Assembly: GCA_041666125.1 (NCBI GenBank)
Contig: JBAYHN010000015.1
Coordinates: 1 to 22,652, forward strand
Length of the DNA: 22,652 bases
Reading direction: 5' to 3'
From: JBAYHN01 sp041666125
GTDB lineage: Bacteria > Patescibacteriota > Gracilibacteria > UBA1369 > UM-FILTER-53-11
Positions 8,118 through 14,256 of the stretch are shown in pieces. A program made the position numbers and the translations under genes. The first letter of the stretch is position 1. Each line of letters begins with the position of its first letter. The notes under the pieces are model-generated. The model saw only the letters and a list, made by a program, of their open reading frames with translations, did not search any database and was not told the origin of the DNA.

Positions 8118-8966
8118 ATGAAAAAACATATAATTATTGCAGTTGCCATCTGTTTATTGGTGCCTATGGCGGTTTTTGCGCATCAGCCAAGAATTCCTGA
8201 TGGCAACCAAATTAGTGTGCCGGAGCCGGAAATTTCCAAGGCATATTACAGTCAGCTAAAGGGTTCGCCTCACACATATACAATTGTTTCGGACAAGCCG
8301 TTCGCGCTTTATGTAAATGTATTGGTGCCGGATATCGAAGGGCAAAAAAAAGATGTAAGTGCGGTTATCGTTAATGATGGGCATACCGAAAGTCCTCTTG
8401 CTAAATTGGACGGCAATAAATTCACATGGACTAAGTTTTTTGAGCCTTTTGGTTATGATTCTTATTGGATGGGGCCGGAATATAAGGCAAGTGTGAGTGC
8501 AGGAAGATATGATATTACTGTTTCCAGCGCGAATAACGACAGCAAGTACTCGATTGCCATTGGGGAGGCGGAAAACTTTAATTTTAAGGAAGTAATGAAT
8601 GCTTTGAGCTTAATTCCAACGCTTAAGCGTGATTTTTTTAATGAATCCCCCGCCGGATTTATTTTTTCGCCTTTTGGCTGGGGGCTGGCGCTAATTATGT
8701 TTGTTTTGTCTTTTGTTTTTGGATTTTTATATCGATTGATATTGAGGCGCGTGTCTAGAAATTCCGTACGCAAAGTGCATAAAAATATCGGTACAAAAGA
8801 TCGTTTGTTGCGTGCAATTCTTGGCATTGGACTCTTTGTTTTGGCTATTACTACTTCGTGGAATCCGATACTTTTATTTGTTTCCGGATTTGTTATTTTT
8901 GAGGCGATTTTTAGCTGGTGTGGGCTTTATGCAGCGCTTGGAAAGAGCACTTGTCCGCTTAATTAA
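8118..8966 (+). CDS. exported-domain protein with C-terminal DUF2892 membrane domain
   Basis: A 282-residue protein. An N-terminal signal sequence (about 4-21, IIIAVAICLLVPMAVFA, then HQPRIP) precedes an exported beta-rich domain (about 25-155) that I do not recognise. A membrane helix follows at about 187-206. The C-terminus (about 222-282) reads NIGTKDRLLRAILGIGLF and ends GLYAALGKSTCPLN. This matches DUF2892, the two-helix membrane module with a GxxDRxxR start and a C...LG..TCP end, also found at the C-terminus of rhodanese YgaP. Placed directly after mscL, it may take part in envelope physiology, but the function is unknown. Confidence 0.8.
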   Translation: MKKHIIIAVAICLLVPMAVFAHQPRIPDGNQISVPEPEISKAYYSQLKGSPHTYTIVSDKPFALYVNVLVPDIEGQKKDVSAVIVNDGHTESPLAKLDGNKFTWTKFFEPFGYDSYWMGPEYKASVSAGRYDITVSSANNDSKYSIAIGEAENFNFKEVMNALSLIPTLKRDFFNESPAGFIFSPFGWGLALIMFVLSFVFGFLYRLILRRVSRNSVRKVHKNIGTKDRLLRAILGIGLFVLAITTSWNPILLFVSGFVIFEAIFSWCGLYAALGKSTCPLN

Positions 8967-8988
8967 GGACCAAGCCGCTTTTATATCA

Positions 8989-9327
8989 CTACTTGGATTC
9001 TGTCTTGTCCTCTACTGGTTCTCGCGTGTCGTGTTTTTTTGCACCTAAATAGGAACCCAAGAAAGCTGCTTTCCAAAGCAATGAATTTTCTCTCCAAATA
9101 TCCACATCGTGCGCCGCTGATGCGGCTCGTGCAATCGGTTCCATAGCCGATAAATCTCTATCTTCTTTTCCATACTGTCCCCAATTCATAGTGCCATAAA
9201 TGAAAGCTGCTGCACCTGCACACATAGCCCAAATTTTTAAGGTGCTCCTATTTGTATTTCGCAAGCACGGTGGCACTAAAATGGCACTTAATGATGGTTC
9301 TTTCTCAGGTTGATTGGGTTGAGTCAT
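8989..9327 (-). CDS. small membrane-associated hypothetical protein
   Basis: A 112-residue ORF with a polar N-terminus, one likely membrane helix (about 31-50, LKIWAMCAGAAAFIYGTMNW), a short helical middle, a second weakly hydrophobic stretch (LLWKAAFLGSYLGA, about 83-96) and a charged tail. I know no homologue. It is supported as a gene by its protein-like composition and a good promoter: TTGACA, 16 bp, TAATAT, ending 9 nt before the ATG. A perfect 19-bp palindrome overlaps that promoter. It converges on the DUF2892 gene (22 bp between stops) and diverges from the trp leader. Confidence 0.6.
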   Translation of the reverse strand: MTQPNQPEKEPSLSAILVPPCLRNTNRSTLKIWAMCAGAAAFIYGTMNWGQYGKEDRDLSAMEPIARAASAAHDVDIWRENSLLWKAAFLGSYLGAKKHDTREPVEDKTESK

Positions 9328-9334
9328 AGCTGGT

Positions 9335-9353
9335 CTATATTAGCCTAATATAG
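9335..9353. repeat. perfect 19-bp palindrome, operator candidate
   Basis: CTATATTAG, one central C, then CTAATATAG: a perfect inverted repeat with 9-bp arms. It covers the -10 and part of the spacer of the leftward promoter, where a bound dimeric repressor would block RNA polymerase. It lies 16 bp from the -35 of the trp-leader promoter. No regulator gene is in the window, so the binding protein is unknown. Confidence 0.6.
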
Positions 9354-9364
9354 CTTTTTGTCAA
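9337..9364 (-). promoter_or_regulatory. promoter of the 112-residue protein gene
   Basis: Minus-strand consensus -35 TTGACA (9359-9364), a 16-bp spacer, and TAATAT (9337-9342) as -10. The -10 ends 9 nt before the ATG at 9327, again pointing to a leaderless mRNA. Its -35 is four bases from the rightward trp-leader -35, so the two promoters are back to back and may influence each other. Confidence 0.6.
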
Positions 9365-9368
9365 TAGG

Positions 9369-9397
9369 TTGACTGTGCCACCTTGTCCTGTTAATAT
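9369..9397 (+). promoter_or_regulatory. trp leader promoter
   Basis: TTGACT (9369-9374), a 17-bp spacer, then TAATAT (9392-9397). The expected start of transcription is at about 9404, which is exactly the GTG start of the leader peptide. The leader peptide would therefore be translated from a leaderless mRNA. Confidence 0.65.
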
Positions 9398-9403
9398 ATC
9401 GCC

Positions 9404-9466
9404 GTGAAGACATTATTGATTAAATTAAGTTTGAACTGGTGGACCGCCTCAAAATGTAGGCGGTAA
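9404..9466 (+). CDS. trpL: trp operon leader peptide
   Basis: A 20-codon ORF starting with GTG and reading MKTLLIKLSLNWWTASKCRR, then TAA. Residues 12 and 13 are tandem Trp codons (TGG TGG at 9437-9442), the hallmark of leader peptides that sense charged tRNA-Trp, as in the MKAIFVLKGWW start of E. coli TrpL. The next codons (ACC GCC, 9443-9448) are strand 1 of the attenuator hairpins. The stop codon overlaps the last base of strand 2. An in-frame TAA at 9392 rules out a longer start upstream. GTG 9404 coincides with the predicted transcription start. TTG codons at 9416 or 9431 are possible alternative starts. No Shine-Dalgarno sequence is present. The peptide is too short for ordinary gene callers. 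Confidence 0.8.
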   Translation: MKTLLIKLSLNWWTASKCRR

Positions 9467-9518
9467 TTTTGTTATATTAATTTTCAATTATTACACCGCC
9501 TACAAATGGCGGTTTTTT
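9443..9518 (+). promoter_or_regulatory. tryptophan transcription attenuator upstream of trpB
   Basis: Four pairing strands are visible. Strand 1 is ACCGCCT (9443-9449). Strand 2 is TGTAGGCGGT (9455-9464). Strand 3 is ACCGCCTACA (9495-9504). Strand 4 is GGCGGT (9508-9513), followed by six T. Pair 1:2 gives a 7-bp stem. Pair 2:3 gives a perfect 10-bp antiterminator. Pair 3:4 gives the terminator. Following established trp attenuation logic, a ribosome stalled at the Trp codons would cover strand 1 and free 2:3, so trpB is transcribed. With ample Trp, the ribosome reaches the stop codon and covers strand 2, so 3:4 forms and transcription ends. Geometry and the leader peptide agree; the mechanism is inferred. 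Confidence 0.85.
9495..9518 (+). terminator. attenuator terminator hairpin (3:4)
   Basis: Stem ACCGCC (9495-9500) with GGCGGT (9508-9513), loop TACAAAT, and a run of six T ending at 9518. It is a typical intrinsic terminator placed 115 bp before the trpB start, in the correct strand for premature termination. Confidence 0.8.
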
Positions 9519-9530
9519 GTGCTTATTTTT

Positions 9531-9626
9531 ATGAAAAATCAATTTTATTTTAAAGGAACAGCGACTCATTATTGGCGACACGAAATTCGTGATTTTACTC
9601 GCCTTATTTTAATTAAATTAATTTAA
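9531..9626 (+). CDS. possible 31-codon small ORF between attenuator and trpB
   Basis: ATG at 9531 opens 31 codons (begins MKNQFYFKGTATHYWRHEIR) ending at TAA 9624-9626, just before the trpB ATG. It contains a single Trp codon. There is no Shine-Dalgarno sequence. It may be translated as a second leader or be a chance ORF. It overlaps the hairpin at 9574-9603, so ribosome passage would melt that structure. Real status uncertain. Confidence 0.25.
   Translation: MKNQFYFKGTATHYWRHEIRDFTRLILIKLI
9574..9603 (+). repeat. hairpin in the trpB 5' region
   Basis: CACGAA (9579-9584) and TTCGTG (9586-9591) form a 6-bp stem with a one-base centre. GGCGA (9574-9578) and TCGCC (9599-9603) form an outer 5-bp stem, with a 7-nt bulge on the 3' side. 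The sequence TTATTTTAATT follows, so it could be a weak second terminator or an mRNA structure before trpB. Confidence 0.35.
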
Positions 9627-9632
9627 AATTTT

Positions 9633-10850
9633 ATGAAAACTCTAGATTTACAACATACAGATTATAAGAATTCACCGAGCAAGGAAGGATTTTTTGGCCA
9701 GTATGGCGGACAATTTGTTCCTCCGGAATTAACAAAGGCGCTGCAAGAAGTTGAATCGGCTTATGAAAGCGCCAAGACCGATCCTGAATTTCAAAAGGAA
9801 TATCAAATGCTTCTTGCCGATTATGTTGGTCGTCCTTCATCTTTGTTTTTTGCGAAAAATCTGACGGCAAAACTTGGTGGCGCAAAAATATATTTAAAAC
9901 GTGAGGATTTAAATCACACCGGCGCGCACAAAATAAATCACACTTTGGGGGAAGCTCTTTTGGCAAAGAAAATGGGTAAAAAGAAATTGTTGGCAGAGAC
10001 AGGAGCCGGGCAGCATGGCGTTGCTTTGGCCACGGCTGCAGCAATAATGGGGCTTGAATGTGAAATTCACATGGGCGCAATTGACGTTAAAAAACAGCAT
10101 CCAAATGTTTTGAGAATGAAAATGCTTGGCGCAAAAGTTGTGGAAGTGGAAAGCGGTGGAAGATGCCTAAAAGACGCAGTAGACAGTGCATTTGGCGCAT
10201 ATATTAAAGATTATAAAGATACATTTTTCGGGATTGGTTCGGTGGTTGGTCCGCATCCATACCCAATGATTGTGCGAGATTTTCAGTCAATTGTTGGCAA
10301 AGAAGCTCGTGAGCAAATTTTGGAAAAGGAAAATAGGTTGCCGGATTATTTGGTCGCTTGTGTGGGTGGAGGTTCAAATGCAATTGGTTTGTTCCACGCT
10401 TTTTTGAATGATCCGGTAAAGATGATTGGTGTTGAGCCTGCTGGCAAAAGTTTTAAGCCGGGAGAGCATGCTGCAACGCTAACTTTAGGTTCGCCCGGAA
10501 CTTTGCATGGAATGTTTACTTATTTGCTACAGGATGACAAAGGCAATCCCCTTCCGGTTCATTCAATCGCATCCGGGTTGGACTATCCTGGCGTTGGTCC
10601 TCAACATTCTTACCTTAAAGATCAAGAGCGGGTGCAATATGTAACTGCAAACGACAAAGAGGCGCTGGATGCCTTTTGTTTGTTAAGTAAGACGGAAGGA
10701 ATAATCCCAGCATTGGAAAGTTCGCACGCAATTGCCCACGTTTTAAAAATGGCCGGCAAACTGCGCAAAGATGAGATTGTAATAGTAAATCTCTCCGGCC
10801 GCGGCGATAAAGATGTGGATTATGTCGGCGAAGTGCTTGGAATAAACTAG
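9633..10850 (+). CDS. trpB: tryptophan synthase beta subunit
   Basis: A 405-residue PLP enzyme that makes L-tryptophan from indole and L-serine, normally as an alpha2-beta2 complex with TrpA. The PLP-binding lysine is K100 in HTGAHK. The catalytic glutamate is E122 in AETGAGQHG. The PLP-phosphate loop is GGGSN (245-249). GLDYPGVGPQH (315-325) and the C-terminal LSGRGDKD are conserved. Length and motifs place it with canonical TrpB1 rather than TrpB2. The residue after the lysine is Ile (HKIN) where Thr is usual (HKTN). No trpA or other trp gene is in the window, so it may act alone on salvaged or imported indole. It lies downstream of the Trp-codon attenuator and is closed by its own terminator, forming a one-enzyme trp operon. 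Confidence 0.96.
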   Translation: MKTLDLQHTDYKNSPSKEGFFGQYGGQFVPPELTKALQEVESAYESAKTDPEFQKEYQMLLADYVGRPSSLFFAKNLTAKLGGAKIYLKREDLNHTGAHKINHTLGEALLAKKMGKKKLLAETGAGQHGVALATAAAIMGLECEIHMGAIDVKKQHPNVLRMKMLGAKVVEVESGGRCLKDAVDSAFGAYIKDYKDTFFGIGSVVGPHPYPMIVRDFQSIVGKEAREQILEKENRLPDYLVACVGGGSNAIGLFHAFLNDPVKMIGVEPAGKSFKPGEHAATLTLGSPGTLHGMFTYLLQDDKGNPLPVHSIASGLDYPGVGPQHSYLKDQERVQYVTANDKEALDAFCLLSKTEGIIPALESSHAIAHVLKMAGKLRKDEIVIVNLSGRGDKDVDYVGEVLGIN

Positions 10851-10864
10851 ATTGAATTTTGGCC

Positions 10865-10892
10865 GGGGCATTATCTTTATTAGTGCCCCTTT
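10865..10892 (+). terminator. trpB terminator
   Basis: GGGGCATTA (10865-10873) pairs with TAGTGCCCC (10881-10889), 9 bp with one G-T wobble and a 7-nt loop, followed by TTT. It begins 14 bp after the trpB stop. The T-tract is short, but the stem is strong. Confidence 0.65.
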
Positions 10893-10900
10893 GCCAAAGA

Positions 10901-11347
10901 TCAAATAAGGTCCGGACGCTTCTGTTTTATAAGTTCAACAATTGATTCGCGCGGTTCTTCTTCCGTGAACGTAAATTTATATTTACCGCCACTCGTTTTA
11001 AATAAAACGAAGGCGTCACCACTCCACCAATTTTTTGCTTTATTTTTGAATTCTTTAAGCTCGCCGTATGGGATTTTAACGCTATTTTTTGGATCGTCGC
11101 TAACCAGCTTTTCCACTTCTTCATCTTTTATTTCCTCCAGTTTTTCGGCAATTTTGTTGTGACTCACAGCACCTGCGGCGGCCACAACCATTTTCCCCAG
11201 AACAGATGCATTGCTCCCCCCATAACCGCCCCAATCTCGTCCCAGAAAAATTAAATAAGCAGCCTCGTCCGAAAAAATCAATTGATATGCTTTTGCGCTT
11301 GGAATACCGGGCATAAGAGTTTTTTGTACTACGAGCTTTGGTAACAT
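10901..11347 (-). CDS. hypothetical protein, possible PH-like fold
   Basis: A 148-residue soluble protein starting MLPKLVVQKTLMPGIPSAKA. The second half reads as a small beta sheet plus helix: a PYGELKEFKNKAKNWW stretch, AFVLFKTSGGKYKFTF, then a terminal helix (ESIVELIKQKRP). This pattern resembles bacterial PH-like domains that respond to conserved 'I-P-Y-x-x-I/L' entry strands, but the resemblance is weak. ATG 11347 is preferred over an in-frame upstream start at 11419, because the extension would run into the divergent methyltransferase gene and its composition does not match. A TATAAA (11360-11365) lies 12 nt upstream. It converges on trpB, separated by the trpB terminator. Confidence 0.65.
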   Translation of the reverse strand: MLPKLVVQKTLMPGIPSAKAYQLIFSDEAAYLIFLGRDWGGYGGSNASVLGKMVVAAAGAVSHNKIAEKLEEIKDEEVEKLVSDDPKNSVKIPYGELKEFKNKAKNWWSGDAFVLFKTSGGKYKFTFTEEEPRESIVELIKQKRPDLI

Positions 11348-11396
11348 ATTTAAATTAAATTTATAAAAATAATTGTACTGGTGAGCCTTTGGTTTA

Positions 11397-11402
11397 TATA
11401 CT
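11397..11402 (+). promoter_or_regulatory. -10 box for the methyltransferase gene
   Basis: TATACT at 11397-11402, with only a poor -35 (TTGTAC, 11373-11378, 18 bp away). Transcription would begin near 11409, downstream of the ATG at 11403. This favours ATG 11421 as the true start. Confidence 0.4.
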
Positions 11403-11420
11403 ATGCTGGTTATTGTCATT

Positions 11421-12101
11421 ATGCTAACAAAAGAGCAACTGGATGAAATAACCAGAAGGCAGGAAGAAAAAATGCGCCAATTTAGGGCTGTGCCGGAGAA
11501 CGGACAGATCGTTGAATATCTCGGAAAGAAATTCGTTGTTTATAAGAATGTTTTTTGGCCTTCAGATGATAGTAAAGCGCTAGTTGAAAATTATAAAATA
11601 AATCCAGGTGAATATGTTTTGGATGTTTGTACCGGTTCAGGCGTAATCTCTGTTTTTTCCGCCGAAAAAGGGGCAAAGAAAGTTGTTGCTTTGGATATTA
11701 GCCCAGATGCCGTAAAAACTGCTAAGGAGAATGCCAAACTTCACGGATTTGAGAGCATAATAGACGTCAGATTGTCGGACATGTTTGATGCATTACGAAA
11801 TGATGAAGAATTTGATGTAATTACGGCAAACTTGCCTTTTAAAAATAGAACTGCGAGTGATAGTGCGGAGGCAACTATGTGGGATACAAATCTAAGAATT
11901 CAAAAAGAATTTTTCGCCAAGGTTTATAAATATCTTAAACTAAACGGCAGAATTTACATTACACAGTCAAATTATGGCGCTGCCGATGAAATGAAACAGT
12001 TGGCGGTTGATTCTGGATTTGATGTTAAATTAATTGGTGAGAAGACAATGCCAAATAACGATCCGAGAGTGTTTTATGCTTATGAATTAACAAGGTTATG
12101 A
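11421..12101 (+). CDS. class I SAM-dependent methyltransferase (PrmC/HemK-like)
   Basis: A 226-residue protein with the Rossmann methyltransferase signature: motif I VLDVCTGSGVIS (66-77), motif II acidic end LDIS (91-94), SD (119-120), and motif IV NLPF (137-140). The NLPF motif is a variant of the NPPF/Y found in enzymes that methylate amide or exocyclic amino nitrogens, such as PrmC and RsmC. The substrate (rRNA, protein or small molecule) is not determinable. An in-frame ATG at 11403 would add six residues but sits next to the -10 box, so I prefer 11421. The stop overlaps the mntP start (ATGA, 12098-12101), implying translational coupling. Confidence 0.85.
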   Translation: MLTKEQLDEITRRQEEKMRQFRAVPENGQIVEYLGKKFVVYKNVFWPSDDSKALVENYKINPGEYVLDVCTGSGVISVFSAEKGAKKVVALDISPDAVKTAKENAKLHGFESIIDVRLSDMFDALRNDEEFDVITANLPFKNRTASDSAEATMWDTNLRIQKEFFAKVYKYLKLNGRIYITQSNYGAADEMKQLAVDSGFDVKLIGEKTMPNNDPRVFYAYELTRL

Positions 12102-12652
12102 TTTCTTTAAACACTTTTTTGGTGGCACTTGCCCTTGCTATGGATGCCTTCACCGTCTCTATTAGTGGCGGCGCAAGTTTGAATAAGCCGACAATGAGAA
12201 AATCTCTGCTCACCGCTTCTTATTTTGGATTTTTTCAATTTTTTATGCCGATTTTGGGTTGGTATGGTGGTACTTTCTTTAGTGGAATTATAAATGCCTA
12301 TGATCACTGGGTGGCGTTTGTGCTTTTGGTGTTAGTTGGTGGCAAAATGGTGTTTGAATTTTTTACCGAAGTCGAAGAAAAAAGTTTTTCATTAAATCAT
12401 AAAATGCTTTTGTTGTTGGCGATTGCAACTAGCATAGATGCGCTTGGTGTTGGCTTAAGCTACGCTTTTTTGCATGTGCAGATAATTATTCCATCAATTG
12501 TAATTGGCGTTGTAACTTTTATTTTTTCTGTAGTCGGGGTTTGTTTGGGCAAAACTCTTAAGAGAATACTAAAAAATAAAGCTGAGCTAATTGGTGGTAT
12601 TATTTTGATTGGAATAGGCTTAAATATACTTAAAACCCATGATGTTTTTTAG
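12098..12652 (+). CDS. mntP: putative manganese efflux pump MntP
   Basis: A 184-residue, six-helix membrane protein made of two related halves. Each half carries the conserved acidic motif in a helix: ALAMDAFTVSISGG (D16) and ATSIDALGVGLSYA (D114). E. coli MntP has equivalent essential aspartates. The family exports Mn2+ and limits manganese toxicity. I saw no manganese riboswitch (yybP-ykoY type) upstream; instead the gene is coupled to the methyltransferase by an ATGA overlap. The isoprenylcysteine methyltransferase-like gene follows after 12 bp. Confidence 0.93.
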   Translation: MISLNTFLVALALAMDAFTVSISGGASLNKPTMRKSLLTASYFGFFQFFMPILGWYGGTFFSGIINAYDHWVAFVLLVLVGGKMVFEFFTEVEEKSFSLNHKMLLLLAIATSIDALGVGLSYAFLHVQIIIPSIVIGVVTFIFSVVGVCLGKTLKRILKNKAELIGGIILIGIGLNILKTHDVF

Positions 12653-12664
12653 GAATTTATAAAT

Positions 12665-13339
12665 ATGGATAAAGTAAAATTAAAAATTAGAGCAGCTATA
12701 ATGTTTCCGCTGGCGGCTGTTGTGGTTTGGCTAATGCTTTTTTTGCCGGCCGGGTCGCTGGAATACTTTCAAGGCTGGGTTTTTATGGGAGTTATATTTA
12801 TTCCCTGCATTCTTGTTGTCGCATATTTTTTAAAAAACGACCCGGAACTTTTAGCAAGAAGGATGAAATATAAGGAGAAAGAGGTGGAGCAAAGAATGAT
12901 AGTAAAATTATCCGGTCTATTCTTTTTTATCGGATTTCTTATCCCCGGATTTGATTATAGATATGGTTGGTCCAACGTTCCTACATTTATTGTTATAATA
13001 TCGAACATTTTGGTTCTTGTTGGGTATTTTATAGTCTTTCTTGTATTTAAAGAAAATACCTATACTGCGCGAACAATACAGGTAGAGAAAGGCCAAAAAG
13101 TAATATCTACAGGGCCATATTCGTTGATTCGTCATCCAATGTATTTTGGTGTGATACTAATGTACCTTCCCATGTCCACTGCACTTGGTTCATATTGGGC
13201 ACTCATATTCTTTGTATTATCAATTATTCCAATATTTTTTAGAGCAGTACACGAGGAGAAAATTTTAAAAAGAGATTTGCCCGGTTACGGCGAATATATG
13301 AAAAAAGTTAAATATCGATTGATTCTAGGAATTTGGTAA
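12665..13339 (+). CDS. isoprenylcysteine carboxyl methyltransferase-like membrane protein
   Basis: A 224-residue protein with about five membrane helices (roughly 11-28, 37-55, 82-96, 107-128 and 164-192). It carries the C-terminal ICMT/PEMT signature: GPYSLIRHPMYFG (150-162), RAVHEE (193-198), then GYGEYMKKVKYRLILGIW to the end. In this superfamily these parts bind SAM and close the active site. Bacterial members methylate lipids or unknown small substrates; protein prenylation is not expected here. It is probably in one transcript with the methyltransferase and mntP upstream. Confidence 0.85.
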   Translation: MDKVKLKIRAAIMFPLAAVVVWLMLFLPAGSLEYFQGWVFMGVIFIPCILVVAYFLKNDPELLARRMKYKEKEVEQRMIVKLSGLFFFIGFLIPGFDYRYGWSNVPTFIVIISNILVLVGYFIVFLVFKENTYTARTIQVEKGQKVISTGPYSLIRHPMYFGVILMYLPMSTALGSYWALIFFVLSIIPIFFRAVHEEKILKRDLPGYGEYMKKVKYRLILGIW

Positions 13340-13368
13340 TTGCACCTAACCCCAAAAATTGCTAATTT
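13340..13368 (+). promoter_or_regulatory. promoter for the exported hypothetical protein
   Basis: TTGCAC (13340-13345), a 17-bp spacer, then TAATTT (13363-13368), ending 6 nt before the ATG at 13375. The distances fit the leaderless pattern seen elsewhere in the window. The -35 starts next to the stop of the ICMT-like gene. Confidence 0.45.
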
Positions 13369-13374
13369 CTAAGT

Positions 13375-13794
13375 ATGTATAAATTACTTTTGATTTTAAT
13401 TGTTGCAGGAATGGGTTTTTATTCACAAAATGTGGCAACTGTGCCGGTTTCGCAAAATCCACAATTTAATACTATGGACGAGTATGTCCATCTTCTTGTT
13501 GAACCTGCCACGAGCACAAAGTACTACACTGCAAAGCCGGAAGGTTTTGAGAGAATTAAAATTAATGGTGTGGAGAAAAGAATGACCGTGATGTTTGATG
13601 GCGTTACCGGAAGTGTTTTTATTTTGGCTGCAAAGGGTTGGGATGCTGGCAATTTGGAAGATATTCAGACTTTCTATTTGGAAGTTGCGAGTTCTGCAGA
13701 CTGTTTTGGCAATGGTGAAGTGATTTGTTCCATACCACAAACCTTTGAGTGGTACGGCCCATTTACCGGAAAACTAGAAGCAATGGTCAACTAG
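13375..13794 (+). CDS. exported or membrane-anchored hypothetical protein
   Basis: A 139-residue protein with a short N-terminal hydrophobic segment (about 3-17, KLLLILIVAGMGFYS) that could be a signal peptide or anchor, followed by a soluble domain of about 115 residues. The domain is beta-rich and contains two cysteines (in SSADCFGNGEVICS, about 113-126) that could form a disulfide. I do not recognise a family. The gene is followed after 24 bp by a cupin gene on the same strand. Confidence 0.7.
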   Translation: MYKLLLILIVAGMGFYSQNVATVPVSQNPQFNTMDEYVHLLVEPATSTKYYTAKPEGFERIKINGVEKRMTVMFDGVTGSVFILAAKGWDAGNLEDIQTFYLEVASSADCFGNGEVICSIPQTFEWYGPFTGKLEAMVN

Positions 13795-13818
13795 GATATT
13801 TCTTAACTACATATATAT

Positions 13819-14217
13819 ATGAAAGGATTTAGCTCAAATATAGAGAAGGACACAGTTGAAAATACAAACTTCCGCAAAGTTTTATATACAGGCAAGCACA
13901 GCCAACTTGTTTTGATGTGTCTTAAGCCAAATGAAGAAATTGGAATGGAAGTTCACAATGACAACGATCAGTTTTTCCGTTTTGAAAAAGGCGAAGGCAA
14001 ATGCATTATCGATGGAAATGAATATAGCGTTAGTGATGGCAGCGCCATTGTTGTGCCAGCCGGTGCGCAGCACAATGTCATAAATATGTCTGCCACGGAA
14101 GATTTGAAGCTTTACACCATCTACTCCCCTGCTCATCACAAAGATGGCATTGTTCGCACTACAAAGGCGGAAGCAGAAGCCAATGATGCGGAATTTGACG
14201 GAAAGACCACGGAATAG
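13819..14217 (+). CDS. cupin-domain protein
   Basis: A 132-residue, single-domain cupin (small beta-barrel). Motif 1 is EIGMEVHNDNDQFFRFEKGEG (from about 40), with H46, D50 and E56. Motif 2 is the PAGAQHNV stretch (80-87), with H85. These residues normally hold a metal ion, though the first motif has one His where many cupins have two. The N-terminal region (NFRKVLYTGKHSQLVLM) and the late HH in YSPAHHKDG are shared with small mannose-6-phosphate-isomerase-like cupins. The substrate is unknown. An AT repeat (13811-13820) immediately precedes the ATG. Confidence 0.88.
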   Translation: MKGFSSNIEKDTVENTNFRKVLYTGKHSQLVLMCLKPNEEIGMEVHNDNDQFFRFEKGEGKCIIDGNEYSVSDGSAIVVPAGAQHNVINMSATEDLKLYTIYSPAHHKDGIVRTTKAEAEANDAEFDGKTTE

Positions 14218-14256
14218 TGGTATACTAAATTTAATATTTCCTAACTTTTTTTTGCT

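Noticed and set aside
9495..9518. T-box riboswitch as an explanation of the trpB leader
   Set aside because: No T-box consensus sequence or specifier-loop structure is visible; the tandem Trp codons in a short ORF explain the control better.
11403..11419. Starts at 11403 (methyltransferase) and 11419 (leftward hypothetical)
   Set aside because: The first sits directly on the -10 box; the second would make the two divergent genes overlap at their 5' ends. ATG 11421 and ATG 11347 are better.
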